A program made the translations under genes and the position numbers. Positions 33,640 through 45,423 of a stretch of 64,000 bases of DNA are shown here, one piece after another. Under the pieces are notes generated by a model. It saw only the letters and a list, made by a program, of their open reading frames with translations, was not told the DNA's origin and searched no databases. The DNA is from Ostrinia nubilalis. Lineage: Eukaryota > Arthropoda > Insecta > Lepidoptera > Crambidae. Position 1 is the first letter of the stretch, and each line of letters opens with the position of its first letter. The DNA is taken from the NCBI RefSeq assembly GCF_963855985.1, contig NC_087099.1, positions 13,546,001 through 13,610,000 of the forward strand. The letters run 5' to 3'.

Positions 33640-35749
33640 CCCTTTACACACGAGAATAAAAAAGTGTCAATATTTTAATAAAACTTTACTTAGGGGTTAT
33701 TTTAGAGTTAAAATAAGATTAGAAAAATACTCTAAAAAATTTTGCATTTTCAGTTTTCCTGAAAGTATGCCCTCACGATAGTGAGGCTTCGGTATAATTT
33801 GTAAGTCTCACGATAGTGAGTGTTATACTATTTAGTTAATTTATTTAATAAAAACTACTAATTTATAAGCACATAAGTATTCATTTGGTAAGAGACCCCT
33901 ATAAGTTAAGAGTAAGCTATAATTTAACAAGCAATTAAACCTCTTTTAGCAAATTGTCTTACAAAAAACTAATTAATTAAAAAATATCCACCTTTTGACA
34001 AACTTGCAAAGTAAAAACCTTTATTAGTTTGGTTGGTACCAATATGAGGTCCGAGATGATTATTAAGAGATTGTAAAATAGAACAAAATTACTTTATAAT
34101 TAATAATAAAGAAATAAATGTCATTTTTATGGCTTAAGATGATATGACTGGAAACAGCTTTTTTGCGAGAAAGGCACAGGTAAACATTTCACTTAGCACA
34201 TTTAATTTTTGACCAGCTGGAACATCCTTCCAACATGTAACACCTCGGTGCTTTTTAGCCAGGTAATCGTTCTCATCTGTCTTATCATTTGCCTTCTGAC
34301 CTTAAAAGTCTATATTATATTGTTTATGGATGTCGAGTCGTTTAGTAAATTTTCGACACGATGCTCTTTATTAGAATATCTGTTTAAAGCCTCAGCTATG
34401 CTGAAACGAAAATCTAGTAATGCTAAAATGTCTTTTTTTGAATAACCATTAGCTGTGCAATCAATTTTCTAAAGTCGCCGCGAATTAACAACCTCCAGCT
34501 CCAAAATTTAAACTAGAACTTTCAAACCCTATTATCTTGTAATAAAGGTTTGGTGGCATTCCATTTGTTAGTCCAGAATATCTACACCACTCATATCGTT
34601 CAACGATTGAATAATAAGATGGACCTCTTTGCAGGTATATTGATCCTTTATTTATCATGGGTTGCACCTTCCAAAGCGGTTGTCTTGTTCTGTTTCTGCT
34701 AGTTGGTCATGGTAAAATACATAAAGGGAATGTCGTGTGTGTACAAATCGGTTATGAACTATTTTGTTAGCAATAAGCCCCTATTTTTTATACTAGTGTG
34801 TCAGTACATATGCAAACATGGGTCCGGAAGGCATCTCATGAAAATATCTGCACCGAACACTATAGCAATTTCGGTTCTAATAGTTTTTAATTCTTTATCG
34901 ATTTAACGCATGTAGTGCAAGTTTGTACACCTAGCCATCTCTTTGTAAAATGTGTCATCAAAATAATCAATTGAGATACTCAGTTGGAGTACGAATTCAA
35001 TTTGTTTGAATTTTCTTCCAAATTGACCCTGTAATTTGTAGCGGACGTGGCTTTTGTTTCAGCTTTTGCTTGCCACATAGTATTTTTAAAATGTCTGACC
35101 AGCCTTGCTGATTCATGTTCAGGGTCTACTTTGTCTCCTGAGCTTTCATATTTGGTATTCTACTCTTCAAAGTCCGTAAAAACCCGAAATTGTGTTTCCT
35201 GGTCTTTTTAGTCATAAAAATCTTTAATTTCATAGTCGGTTGCGTTTCCAAATAATGCTACGACATATCCTTCATATTTAGGATGCACTAAAATAGAAAA
35301 ACAACTAAACACTAATCCATAATATCAAATAACAAATAAAATAGTTTTCAATCAACTACTGGAGGTTTGACCGACCAGCTACGATCGTGTGACTTAATTT
35401 TGTGGTAGTAATTATTATTAATTTATGCAATGAAATAACAATAAAAGTATTCCATTCGGATAATCACTGTTTTCGTAATAAAATAAAACTATAACACTTA
35501 TCCGAAAACAACAATAACCACATAAAATCTATATTTACATTGGCCGCCTCTCGTTCCAAAAAATGCAGTCAACTTTAAGTCCGAGTAAACGAGCACTGAC
35601 AGGTCCCAACACTAAATGAGCGGCACTGTGTGCGAGTAAATATCTCTCACGAGCGATCGCTGCCGATTGCGGCCGCAAAAACAAGTTTACATGGGCATGA
35701 GATTTTTTCAAAGTTACTCTCACGTACGTGTATCGTCGTGTGTAAAGGG
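33640..35749 (-). mobile_element. Decayed piggyBac-like transposon
   Basis: Flanked by TTAA on both sides (33636-33639 and 35750-35753), the piggyBac target. Terminal inverted repeats are CCCTTTACACACGA at the left and TCGTGTGTAAAGGG at the right. A subterminal hairpin CTCACGATAGTGAG occurs twice near the left end. On the minus strand, 34200-34700 gives broken pieces resembling the piggyBac transposase C-terminal region (MSGVDILD, like the family's GGVDxMD; LALLDFRFSIAEAL) with many stops. It is inactive as a protein source. Confidence 0.7.
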
Positions 35750-35753
35750 TTAA

Positions 35754-36155
35754 GCGGACGCCCGCGCGGTTTCAAGCCTAAAAAATATTAGTAAAACTAA
35801 ATCACATTATCTTATCAATTTTAGCAGTTGTAATCCTTCAACTACTTCAGAATTTGGATAGTCATTATTTGACTCACCAGTTGGCGCCACTAGCGAGTAC
35901 AAAATCGACGATACTGAAGTTTACGCATTCTCCTATGTGAAAAGGTTGGTATTGCAATAAAGATGACGCGTTTTCATTATTTCTGGTAAGAAAATTCAAT
36001 TGAAAATTAACCTGTCAGTTAGTGACCAGTGGAGACAGTTTTCTACGAATTGCTACTATGACTAATAAAAACTATTTTGCATTTGTGTTATGTCTATTAT
36101 TATTTCATTTACTATTATTATATTATTAATAAATACCTACCATTGTCTGTTACAG
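35754..36155. other. Spacer before F4
   Basis: No gene; ends in the acceptor TTGTCTGTTACAG. Confidence 0.45.
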
Positions 36156-36433
36156 TAAAAGTACGTTCATCTGATATACAATTTGTGAATACAAGGAGAG
36201 GAGGAAAAGCTTTACTACTGGAAGGCCGCCGATATCACAAGAAGAAGGTTTATACCAATGGAGACGCTTATTACAAATGTTTTACGATACCCAACTGCCC
36301 TGGAAGTTTAACTTTGGATGCGCATAATCAAATAAAAAAGGTAAAAAGTCATAGCGACAACTGTAAAGAGGATTTTAGTCAAAATAATATGCTATTAAAA
36401 ATTCATGGTCTGAGACAAGGTGGGGTCTGTTAA
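36156..36433 (+). CDS. mod(mdg4): FLYWCH-like zinc-finger alternative terminal exon (F4, atypical)
   Basis: A 91-residue C-terminal module: VRSSDIQFVNTRRGGKALLL, EGRRYHKKKVYTNGDAYYKC, then CPGSLTLDAHNQ and KVKSHSDNCKED. It follows the FLYWCH plan, but the hallmark Trp before the first Cys is Tyr, and the last ligand appears to be Cys (H-x3-C) rather than His, so metal binding would be Cys-Cys-His-Cys. The acceptor GTCTGTTACAG|TA is in the common phase, with no start Met. Ends at TAA. The function as a DNA- or protein-binding tail is inferred from the family. Confidence 0.72.
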
Positions 36434-36447
36434 TAAATTTTCGCTAA

Positions 36448-36605
36448 AGGTTCGGCCAAACTAACGCGTGCAGCCTCATGTCGTGTATGAATTTGTAGCG
36501 ATGAGTTCGCATCAACGCCTCCTGTCATTGGTCGCGGCGATCTATGCACGTGCAGTGGTCGCCATCGCCGCGACGCGAGCACGCGTTGGTTTGGCCGAAG
36601 CTGTA
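36448..36605. repeat. Hairpin MITE, GGTTCGGCCAAAC family
   Basis: GGTTCGGCCAAACTAACGCG at the left and CGCGTTGGTTTGGCCGAA at the right. GC-rich interior (GTCGCCATCGCCGCGACGCG). Related pieces at 23300, 49655 and 63855. Confidence 0.7.
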
Positions 36606-36734
36606 CCTGTTAAAAATGCGAGGTGCAGACCAAGAGCTAAGTTAGTTTATTTTGTCTCGCATAGCTGACGCAGATTCGCATAGTATAGTTTGCAAGAACT
36701 GTGTCAGCTGTGCGAGCTAAGCTAAACTTAGCCT

Positions 36735-36893
36735 AAGGCCCGGTTTCCACGAAGTAGAAGAGAAGCGGAGCGAAGAAATGTTTTGAATAACCAATTAGAT
36801 TTGATTATGTCAACTTCATTAAATCTGAATGACATCTGATTGGCTGTTGAAAACATTTCTCCGCTCCGCTAGGCATTGTTGGAAACCGGGCCT
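36735..36893. repeat. Hairpin MITE, AAGGCCCGGTTTCCA family
   Basis: Inverse ends AAGGCCCGGTTTCCA and TGGAAACCGGGCCTT, with GAAGCGGAGCG subterminal. Sister of 13181-13350. Confidence 0.78.
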
Positions 36894-36989
36894 TGGTCTT
36901 AATCTGCCATCGGCATAAGTTTTACATAATGAATAGGCATACATTGGCTGTATCTAAGTATGATACCTATTAATAGCAATAGGGATGAT

Positions 36990-37285
36990 GACTGGGTAAT
37001 GAAATCGAAATTCTATTTAGTCCGTCAGACAGATGATAAAAAAATTTTGGACACATATTTTTTAATTTTTTTCATAATCGAATAATTACAGAATTATATT
37101 GAGTTGAAATGTCGCGTGACGTCACTTTTGAGTAAAAAATCTACTCAAGCGTGATGTAACGCGCCATTTCAACTCGATGTAACACTGTTATTATTTAATT
37201 GTGAAAATAAATAAAAAATATAAGTCTAATATTTTCTAATTATCTGTCTGATGGACAAATAATTGAAATTTTGTCATCTAGCCTA
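36990..37285. repeat. Imperfect hairpin element of about 300 bp
   Basis: The two halves are inverse copies: GTCAGACAGATGATAA and TTATCTGTCTGATGG, and TGAGTTGAAATGTCGCGTGA and ACGCGCCATTTCAACTCGAT. Non-coding. Confidence 0.65.
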
Positions 37286-39165
37286 TTGTGAACCGCATGC
37301 CTCTGATTGTTATTTATTGTATGTATAATGTAAGGGATGAGCAAATAAAACAATTTTTGTAACAATATGACTAGTTTTATTTTTTTACAAACATCGAGTT
37401 ACACATAAACTTCATTACTCTATTTTCTACTCATAATTTGGCTGTCACCTATCACTACAGTTTGATATATCTTTGCACCTATATTTATACATTAAAACAC
37501 AACCAGATACTTAATTTATACATATGAGTATAATTTATGTATACAGAGTGCAAGGAGGTGTACAGTACAGTACCATTATTAAATATGTGCTAAGTAAAAA
37601 TAAATACATAAATTGTGATGCACCAGAATAAAATAAAATTCACCAATTTAAAAAAATCGGGAAAGATTATTTAAAATATTAAAATTTCAGTGATCTCGCA
37701 GAATTATGTGGTTTCATTATTTATTAACTTTGCAGATACACTCTGTATAATTAAATTATGCCGAATCGAAACTTTATACATATCTACGTAAATCTCTGGC
37801 AGTAGCTTTATTTATTACAATATGTATTAATTTCTAATAATATGTTTTGAGTTTTAATGAATATGAAATAATTTAGTAATATCAAATCCTGTGCAATAAA
37901 CTTCAATTAATTCTGTAGTTTAACTGTATATATAATTATTATATCTAGACCATCAAGGTTTTTTTTAAATTACAATAGAACATCTATTGATTACATTTAT
38001 GAAATAATGGTAAAATAATTATATCCGGAATAATAATACAATTATCACTTATTACTAATGTTTACATATAGCTGTCACACATTACAGAGGTAGATATTTA
38101 CAATACTACATATAAAATATGTTTTCAAGTCTCACTACAACTAGGTAAATAAAAGTATTCATTAAAACAATGATTTATTTAAAATATTGGCTTTCAATAT
38201 CATTATTTCAGTGAATTTTCGAAATTACTTATAGATAAACACCCTGTATTTGATCCTAATTTTGAACGAGTCTGAGTCAGTCTGAATGATTGTTGTTTAT
38301 TTTTAAGCTAAAGCAGATGAAATAAAATTAAACATTTTGGACATTTAATAACTTCACACCGGATTTTTTTTCCTACTAATTATATTAGTAAGTTGTACGT
38401 GTATATTTATATAAACGGGATTGACAGACTTTTTATTATTAATTATATAGTATTAATTATACGTGAACTTTGACCCAGACTCTTTATACGAGTATAACTT
38501 ATTTGTGAACTCATTTCAATATATGTTGAACTTAATTTACTTTACCTAAATGGTGGCAAGGAAACTTTTGGCAACAGGTACTTGGCTAACCATTTTACGG
38601 TCGACATAGTAATATACATTCACTTTCAATCGTCCTTGTTACATATATTTTTAAAAATATACAATACTTATCAATTTGTTGGCATGAGGTATATCTTACT
38701 AACTCTAAAACAAAATGAGTAATGAATAATTCATTTTTTGTGCTACATTTAGGACGGTAACTAGATATTCAAAATATGTTTGTGAAAATATTGGATATAT
38801 TCGTGTAATTCAATATTCATCTTTTGAGCTTACATTTGTATATTGATACAGAACTTATGAATAAAATATTTACAATAATATTTGCGTTTATAATAATTCT
38901 TATACTTATTCCGCCATATTCGACAGACAGGATCTACCTTTGTAACTACATGACAATATTATTATATTTTGTACTTTTTTCGTTATCATACATTTAAATA
39001 AGAGACCAAGATGCTCTTCATAATAGGATTTATATTATAAATACATAATCGTAATAAAAACCAATCCAAACGGTATTAATACCCTTAACCAATCACAATT
39101 TGTAAGTTAAATTTAGGAAAGAACGATAGAAATATTTGAAGACATGAAAAAACGCATATAAAATT
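37286..39165. other. Long AT-rich non-coding stretch
   Basis: No gene on either strand. It probably includes the 3'UTR of the minus-strand FLYWCH exon at 39166. Confidence 0.45.
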
Positions 39166-39404
39166 TTAATTGATAGGAGGTTTCGGGCCGCAGTTGTGCG
39201 TGCTCTGAATGTAGACTATTCTTCCCCTGAAGGTGTGCAGGGCTGCCTTGCACCAGGGACCCCTGGAGCACCTCCATCTAATTTTTCCGTTCCTGGCACA
39301 GCCGTTGAACCTGAACCGGTACCCGCCGACGTTGATGCCCATCTTGCCTTGCTTACTGAGGCAGTAGGAAGCAAAGCAGTCCAGTCCAGTGCCTATGAGG
39401 CCCA
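39166..39404 (-). CDS. mod(mdg4): FLYWCH zinc-finger alternative terminal exon (F5)
   Basis: A 78-residue module on the minus strand. NVGGYRFRFNGCARNGKIRW leads into RCSRGPWCKAALHTF, and it closes IQSTHNCGPKPPIN. The core Trp-x-Cys and second Cys are present, but the usual His-x-His is His-x-Cys. The acceptor TTTTGTTACAG|TG (read on the minus strand) gives the common phase. An upstream TTTACAG lies in another phase and is not preferred. It is flanked within 700 bp by a + strand FLYWCH exon, so the two cannot be products of one cis-spliced pre-mRNA. Confidence 0.8.
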
Positions 39405-40060
39405 CTGTAACAAAACGAAGCGTCAGATCTGAACTGTAAATATATTTTTCTTGTGACATGCATCATACTATTAGCGACATGCACTTTTCGTACTACTGCT
39501 AGGTATACTTACGTACCTACCAAGTTTCTCTGCTCACATAGTGTTGATTAGGAACTGATCCTCTCCGAAGATGTTGGATAAGGCATGTGTCTGTTCTTGA
39601 AGGCTTGATCCAGACAACAGAATCAGGACCAGTGGCGAAGCGCAGCATAATCAATTGATTGCGAGGCGACAATAGCCCATCGGTGACAGTGTGAAACTGC
39701 CGATTCGAGAGCCGGTAGTTCGCTGGACTATTGTGGTGAATTCACTCCTAACAAGCATATTGCAAGTTTAGCTAGAGGGGTTAACGGAATCATTAGTAAT
39801 TTATGCAATACAAAATGTCTAATTTTCTTTATTAGAAAAATGCCGAATGTTCAGATGCACAGTAAGTAACTAAAGTCAACCTAAATGTTACTGATATAGC
39901 CGATATACAAGACCTATACAATTCAAAGTGTGAGAACCGAGAAGGTAGGCCCTTTACAGATCATTCTATTAAGATTACTCACCCTACTTACATTCCCTAT
40001 ATCTTTATAGTTTACTCAAGTTTTCCTCTCAGCTTATATTAACCCTCAATTCTTTTTCAG
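39405..40060. other. Divergent introns between F5 (-) and F6 (+)
   Basis: Holds the acceptor regions of both exons in opposite directions. Near 39650-39790 is repeat-like sequence (GCTAGAGGGGTTAACGG, also seen near 42355). Confidence 0.5.
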
Positions 40061-40251
40061 TGAAGTTTGCGTATTCCAACCGGGGTCACCTGGTTGTGCA
40101 CGTGGGCGGTCACAAGTTCACCAAGCACGAGGGCTACAAGAACAAGGTGAGGTGGACCTGCTGCAAGAGGATCAGACACGGCTGCAAAGCTAACATCAGC
40201 ACTCTGAACTCCGTCGTTGTCAGAGCACAGCTCACGCACAACCATTCGTAG
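40061..40251 (+). CDS. mod(mdg4): FLYWCH zinc-finger alternative terminal exon (F6)
   Basis: A 62-residue module: KFAYSNRGHLVVHVGGHKFT, then KVRWTCCKRIRHGCKANIST, then VVVRAQLTHNHS. This is a textbook FLYWCH finger that is almost the whole exon. The acceptor TCTTTTTCAG|TG is in the common phase. The GTG within the acceptor context is a splice-made Val codon, not a start. Ends at TAG. AATAAA at 41157-41162 could end the transcript; if so, the 3'UTR reaches to within 200 bp of the convergent F7 exon. Confidence 0.83.
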
Positions 40252-41350
40252 TGTATGGTAAATGGTAACTCGTAGATGAGGAACGAGCTTACGCGCAATC
40301 ATTCGTACCGAATGGTAATTCGAAGATGAGGAACGTGAATATTGTTTCAAAATTTCATGGTCTTCAACAAATCGTTTGTCTATCTAACTATAACTATTGG
40401 TAATTGTTAGATGTATAATGTGGCTTATTTGTAGCAATAATAGTTCGTTCGTCTATCTATCGTTTATAGTAAAATCTATGTATAATGTGCTTGTGCATAA
40501 TAATATACCTACATTTTGTACAGAATAAAGATGTATCTAGGTACATACTTTTGAAGGTAACCTTCATTAATTTAGTCATAAAGGTGTTGTTGATTGCTAT
40601 GCCAATGAATAATAATATACCGAATATGTATATTTATAAAATCTCACTCGATTTAATGAATTTGATCACAAACAGAAGTATACTGTACACAGCACTAGTA
40701 AAATTTAAGAATATTTTACAAATTTTACAAGAAATTACAATAATTTTGTATACAACTTAAGTAAGACGTTAATTTATTACATTTTGAAAAAGTGTGCCTT
40801 GAAACAGTTGATATGAAGTTTTAATACATGGAAAGTGGAACAGTTATTATTAAGTATTAGGTATATATCAGTATAATTACGTTGCTTGTTGTTATTTTTA
40901 TAGCACCTACATTATCATTCCATGATATAAAATTAGAACTATGTAGGTTAAATTGTGCCTCCGAGTAACTTTAAGTGCCTTTGTAAAAACCTAATGATGT
41001 CGACTAGAAGAGTTTTTTGAAGTAGCTTTAACTATAATTATTACTGTTCTCAAAGTACTTTTAGCCATACATTGTTTACACAATATAAAAAATATAATAA
41101 TTATAGCAATAAATGATTATTCATTTGTAAATAAATCTTATTATATTGTGAATATGAATAAAGATGTTAAGATTTCATTGTTTTCTTATTTAAAAAAAAA
41201 ACGCAAAGAAAATATTTATAGTTATAAACAATAAACGATCGATGAGTATTTACGTATTTATTTATTAATTATGTATTGAACATCACATATCTTAAATTGA
41301 AGAAGAAATCTTTGTCATGTTTCTGTTTTATTATATTCCATTCTACAAAA
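40252..41350. other. 3'UTR of F6 and convergent gap to F7
   Basis: AT-rich, no coding; AATAAA at 41157-41162. Confidence 0.5.
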
Positions 41351-41649
41351 CTATTGATTAATGTCGTGATAGTTAGGATGCACATGCACATTACTGGCAT
41401 CCAGGATTTTTCCGTCTATAGTTTTCAGGAAGGCCGTACATTTGGTACTTTTTCTACGGACGCAATACCACAGCTGCACTTTTGTTTGCCGATGCGCGTT
41501 GTGGGGGCTATAGAGGAACCCACCATACATCAATTTTGGGTACTTGGCTGAGGTGTCTATCACTGAAATAATACCTTTAGGTATAAACTTGAAGGTTTTT
41601 TTTACCGAATCATTTTTACCTATGAAAACAACTTTCACTATGGGATCAA
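41351..41649 (-). CDS. mod(mdg4): FLYWCH zinc-finger alternative terminal exon (F7)
   Basis: A 98-residue module on the minus strand: VDPIVKVVFIGKNDSVKKTF, then YGGFLYSPHNAHRQTKVQLW, YCVRRKSTKCTAFL, and closing ASNVHVHPNYHDINQ. The acceptor is a tandem TTTCAGAG. The common phase requires the second AG (AG|TT), whereas the first would shift the frame, so acceptor choice may matter. Long for the group because of an insertion before the Trp-x-Cys. No start Met near the domain. Confidence 0.76.
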
Positions 41650-42822
41650 CTCTGAAATCATAAAAAAAAACAGCTAAAATTTCAATACAGTTTGACCAAA
41701 ATGTATGAAACAGCTTTTTTTGTGATTTCAAAGTTGGTCCTATATTGAAACTTGTTTATGTTCATGGGTAAAAATATCGATTCGGTAAAAAGGATTTTCC
41801 CTACCAAAGGTAAAAAATACTACTTTACATTTAAATCAACTATTATATTAGTAGCATTATCATCAGCTTAATTACTCGTATGTTACATAAATAAGTATCT
41901 AAATCTAGTTCTAATATACTAAAATATTGAATTGATACTAAAATTACTACATATTATGCTCAATTAAAATTTAAATAGAAGATCTATTCTAATTTAACCC
42001 ACAAAGCCCACAATCACCTCAGATGTTTTTTAATAATGTTCTTTACTGACTAGAACCAACCATATGAAAAAAGATTCTTTAAATTCCCTTGAGTCTAGAA
42101 ATAATTAAATTAAAACATTGTAAAATTCATTTTAGTGTAGTTGCTCTACGCACATAGCAGCTGGTTTTCCTAATAAACAATGCCGAAGAATACACCAAGT
42201 TGAATATAATATGAATCTAGTGATTTTAAAGTTAATTTTTTTTTGCAAGTTGACGCCCTGAGACTATATTATTCTGTGCTATTAAGTACCTACGTTAATT
42301 TATATGACAATATTTTTATATACGTTAATTTATTTGACAATATTTTTCTTAGCTCGAGGGGTTAACGGGACAATTACCCCCTTACTAATAAAACTTACAC
42401 GCTCGTTGAACAGTGTTTTAAAGTGACGTTTTGTATGGAAATTTCATTTTAAAACAGTGTTCAACAACTGTGTAACTTTTTGTTATAAAGTAAGGGGGTT
42501 AGTATTTTGGGCAATACAAATTAGTCTCCTGCCGTGCTTCGATGCGCGCCGTGATATAAAATCTTATCCATGATTTTAGATGCGTATGAGCTTATCGCGT
42601 AAAATCGATACGCGACAAAGGTTTATGGCGGCACGCATCTGACTATTATAGGTACGTCGATTCATCATCATCATTTCAGCCACAGGATGTCCACTGCTGA
42701 ACATAGCCTCCCCCAATGATTTCCACATCGTCCGGTTGGTAGCGGCCTGCATCCAGCGCCTTCCTGCAACCTTTATGAGGTCGTCGGTCCACCTTGACGT
42801 CGACTGGTAGTTTTCATCCGTT
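41650..42822. other. Intron or spacer with MITE-like hairpin and RTE fragment
   Basis: 42340-42515 is an imperfect hairpin (TACCCCCTTACT... and ...AAGTAAGGGGGTTA; GTTGAACAGTGTTTTA inverted). 42660-42815 is a minus-oriented RTE LINE tail (GGATGTCCACTGCTGAACAT) immediately beyond the stop of F8. No gene. Confidence 0.55.
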
Positions 42823-43031
42823 TCAGTGGTTATGGTTGTTGTTGAGTTTGACGATGTTCTGCATGCCATCCGTGATGGCGATGGCCAGACACCTGCTGTA
42901 GGACCTGAAGCAACGCCAGCGGGTGCGGCCGTTGTTGACGTAGTGCCTGTTGAACCGCTGGTTGCCGACCATCAGCACCTGTCGCCCTTTCAGCTCCTCG
43001 AACGCGACCACGGGCAGTTCCCCTGGATTTC
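42823..43031 (-). CDS. mod(mdg4): FLYWCH zinc-finger alternative terminal exon (F8)
   Basis: A 68-residue module on the minus strand: GNPGELPVVAFEELKGRQVL, MVGNQRFNRHYVNNGRTRWR, then CFRSYSRCLAIAITDG and VKLNNNHNH followed by TGA. Core Trp-x-Cys, second Cys and His-x-His are intact. The acceptor CTATTTCCAG|GA is in the common phase. It is a close tandem paralogue of F9 (shared MVG-x-RF-x-RHYVN and AIAITDGM). An RTE fragment lies right after the stop, inside what should be the 3'UTR. Confidence 0.82.
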
Positions 43032-44101
43032 CTGGAAATAGGCATAGTACAATGGAATACCTGTACTCTTCTATTAGTTTTTGAGTGCACATTTAGATGA
43101 TACTTCTTGGATAATGTGTTCCGGAGGATTCAGTTGTTATCTAGGGGAGATAGGAGTTGTAACAGAGGAGAGTTGTGACTATAAGGTAATGAAAAAAGTC
43201 ACAACTCTCCTCGGTCTCCTTTAAGGTTGACTTTATCCAAGATATTGGGAATAGAAGTACGAGTAAATAGTTTTGTTCAAGAAACAACGTGTGCAGTACT
43301 GCGCCTCAGCTTATTGAGCCGACTCAAATTGCATAGAAACTAAACACGTATACTGTCATAACCCTTTCATATTTACTTACTAGTATTGTGCATAGTAAAT
43401 GGAGTTTATGTTGGTAAAATAAAAAATAATGAGCCTGAGATTTTTGAAATCTCGACCACTGGTCAAGTAAGGCGAATCCTCTTTACTACTGAATAGTATC
43501 TACGATAGCAATAATGACAGCGATTTAGTCACTAGTTTTCATCAGAATGTAACTGGATTCGAGGCCTCGTCTTTGATGCTCGAATAATAAAAGTTAGTAT
43601 TTTTTTTAAACTAGATAGCGATGGCTTGCGTAAGCCCGCGGTACCAAAGTATGTACGTTTTGTAATTTGACTTGTTTTATTCCCTGACTGCACTTCAGAT
43701 CAGCATACCATCGTATTGTAAGGTCTAGCTACCTATGTTAATTTCATATTATGTTATTATTGTTTTTAATGAAAATTATTGAAAATGAGGATAAATTCAC
43801 TGCAATAAACATAATAATTTATTTATTGTTTTACATTCAAGAGACGTCTCTAAAACATAAACAATTGTTAAAAATATAATAAGTAAAAACGGACGTCTTA
43901 TAAAATTACATATTATACTTACTTATTAATGTATCAAACACAAAATAAACTACAGAAAACACGGCTTATCAGTAAAAATAAAATAAGTACCAAAAGAAAA
44001 TATCATTCCTACTCGCACTTAAACACGAATGATGAATGAATACACAACACCTACCTAGGTATTCAAATGTTTTATGATAATGGCTTAAAACTAAAACACT
44101 T
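43032..44101. other. Spacer and probable 3'UTR of F9
   Basis: A perfect 16-bp stem (GAGGAGAGTTGTGACT at 43165-43180, inverse at 43197-43212) marks a small hairpin. TTTATT near 43813-43820 offers minus-strand AATAAA signals for F9. No gene. Confidence 0.5.
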
Positions 44102-44222
44102 AGGCTGAGTTGCACCACCTAACTTTGACTGTAACTCTAACGATAACCGGTGCTTTTTGTAAGGAGTTTGACAGATTTTTGACGTTTGTCAAAGTTAAAG
44201 TAATATGGTGCAACCCAGCCTT
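44102..44222. repeat. Hairpin MITE, AGGCTGAGTTGCACCACC family
   Basis: Inverse ends TAGGCTGAGTTGCACCACC and GGTGCAACCCAGCCTTA. It would lie in the 3'UTR of F9. Confidence 0.8.
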
Positions 44223-44669
44223 ACAAATTATTGTAATGCAAGTAGGTAAATATTTTCTTTAAATTATCAATTCACATGACTATTTACAAGAAATTCGTAT
44301 ATAAGTTTACACTTTATCATACGTAGGGTAATTAGTACTACAAAGCCACTACCAAATACATACTGGCAATATTTTGCTACTTAACATAATAATATTATTA
44401 ATATTACTCGTCATGCAATTGCAAACGGTATTTACAATTAAATAAATCTGTAAAAGCGCTATAATAAAAATGTTAAAATGTAACTTGAATCCAAAAATTC
44501 ACAGAAACGTCACTGATATCTTTAAAATTAATCAATAACAAAAATAGTGTTATTGTTTAGTTCTATAATTATTGTTTTATACAGAGAGGCAGCTAGAGTC
44601 AAAAATATCTTGCCAGTTTTAATTCTATTATTACTAAAATTCACGGTCGCTTAATTTGAAAGTTACTAT
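44223..44669. other. Probable 3'UTR of F9
   Basis: AT-rich, no coding. Confidence 0.45.
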
Positions 44670-44875
44670 TTATATGTGGTTGTGCCTATCGTTGAGTTTG
44701 ACGATATGCATGCCATCAGTAATGGCGATGGCGCGACATCTATTGAAGGACTTACAGCATCTCCATCGGATGCGTCCCCTGCTGTTCACGTAGTGCCTCA
44801 TGAAGCGCTTGTCACCAACCATGAGAACTCTCCGCCCGTTCTCATCCTGGAAAGCCACTGTCTTGAGGTCCAGTC
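44670..44875 (-). CDS. mod(mdg4): FLYWCH zinc-finger alternative terminal exon (F9)
   Basis: A 67-residue module on the minus strand: LDLKTVAFQDENGRRVLMVG, DKRFMRHYVNSRGRIRWRCC, then KSFNRCRAIAITDG and VKLNDRHNHI. Intact FLYWCH ligands. The acceptor TCCCTTCCAG|GA lies about 15 bases upstream of the first possible start codon in frame, and the frame is open back to it in the common phase, so the exon is longer than a start-codon-based call would give. Tandem paralogue of F8. Confidence 0.82.
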
Positions 44876-45423
44876 CTGGAAGGGAGGGATCGATTAGTAT
44901 ACCGCACCTGATTCATCCAGATAAAGGTGTATTGCCTCTTCCAATATTAGGGTTTGTAGATATGGGTAGAGCCGTCCAAAAATTCAGCTAGTATTAACAA
45001 GTGTCGTTTTTGTATGAGGCAACATTCATGTTTGAAGAAAAATGCGCAACATAATGCCTTTTCCCTGTAGATATGAAGGTTCCTATCACACATAGTGATC
45101 AAGTTCTAACACTAGACTACAGAAATAGTTCTGTTGGACAGTGTGATTATTTTCAGAATTCGGATCTACAGTTTCTCTTACTGATGACGAAATGCTGCTT
45201 TCCTGCTCCCAAAAAGCATTTAGATTGATGCGTGCACAAAATTATACAATAGGTCTAAGAAATTTCATAATTTATTAACACAAATTATTTTTCTAACGTA
45301 TACTATAATGTCTTATCGCTAGTAAGGCAAATATATATATATATAATTTGTAAAATATACACCACACATGAATTAACTCTCATAAAATGATTTGGTTTAT
45401 TCTTTGACCAATATGAACAACAT
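44876..45423. other. Intron and 3' flank
   Basis: No gene. A short TATATATATATA run at 45333. Confidence 0.45.

Noticed and set aside
42826..43041. Plus-strand open frame opposite F8, and similar ones opposite F5, F9 and F11
   Set aside because: GC-richer shadow frames of the minus-strand FLYWCH exons, with no splice context.
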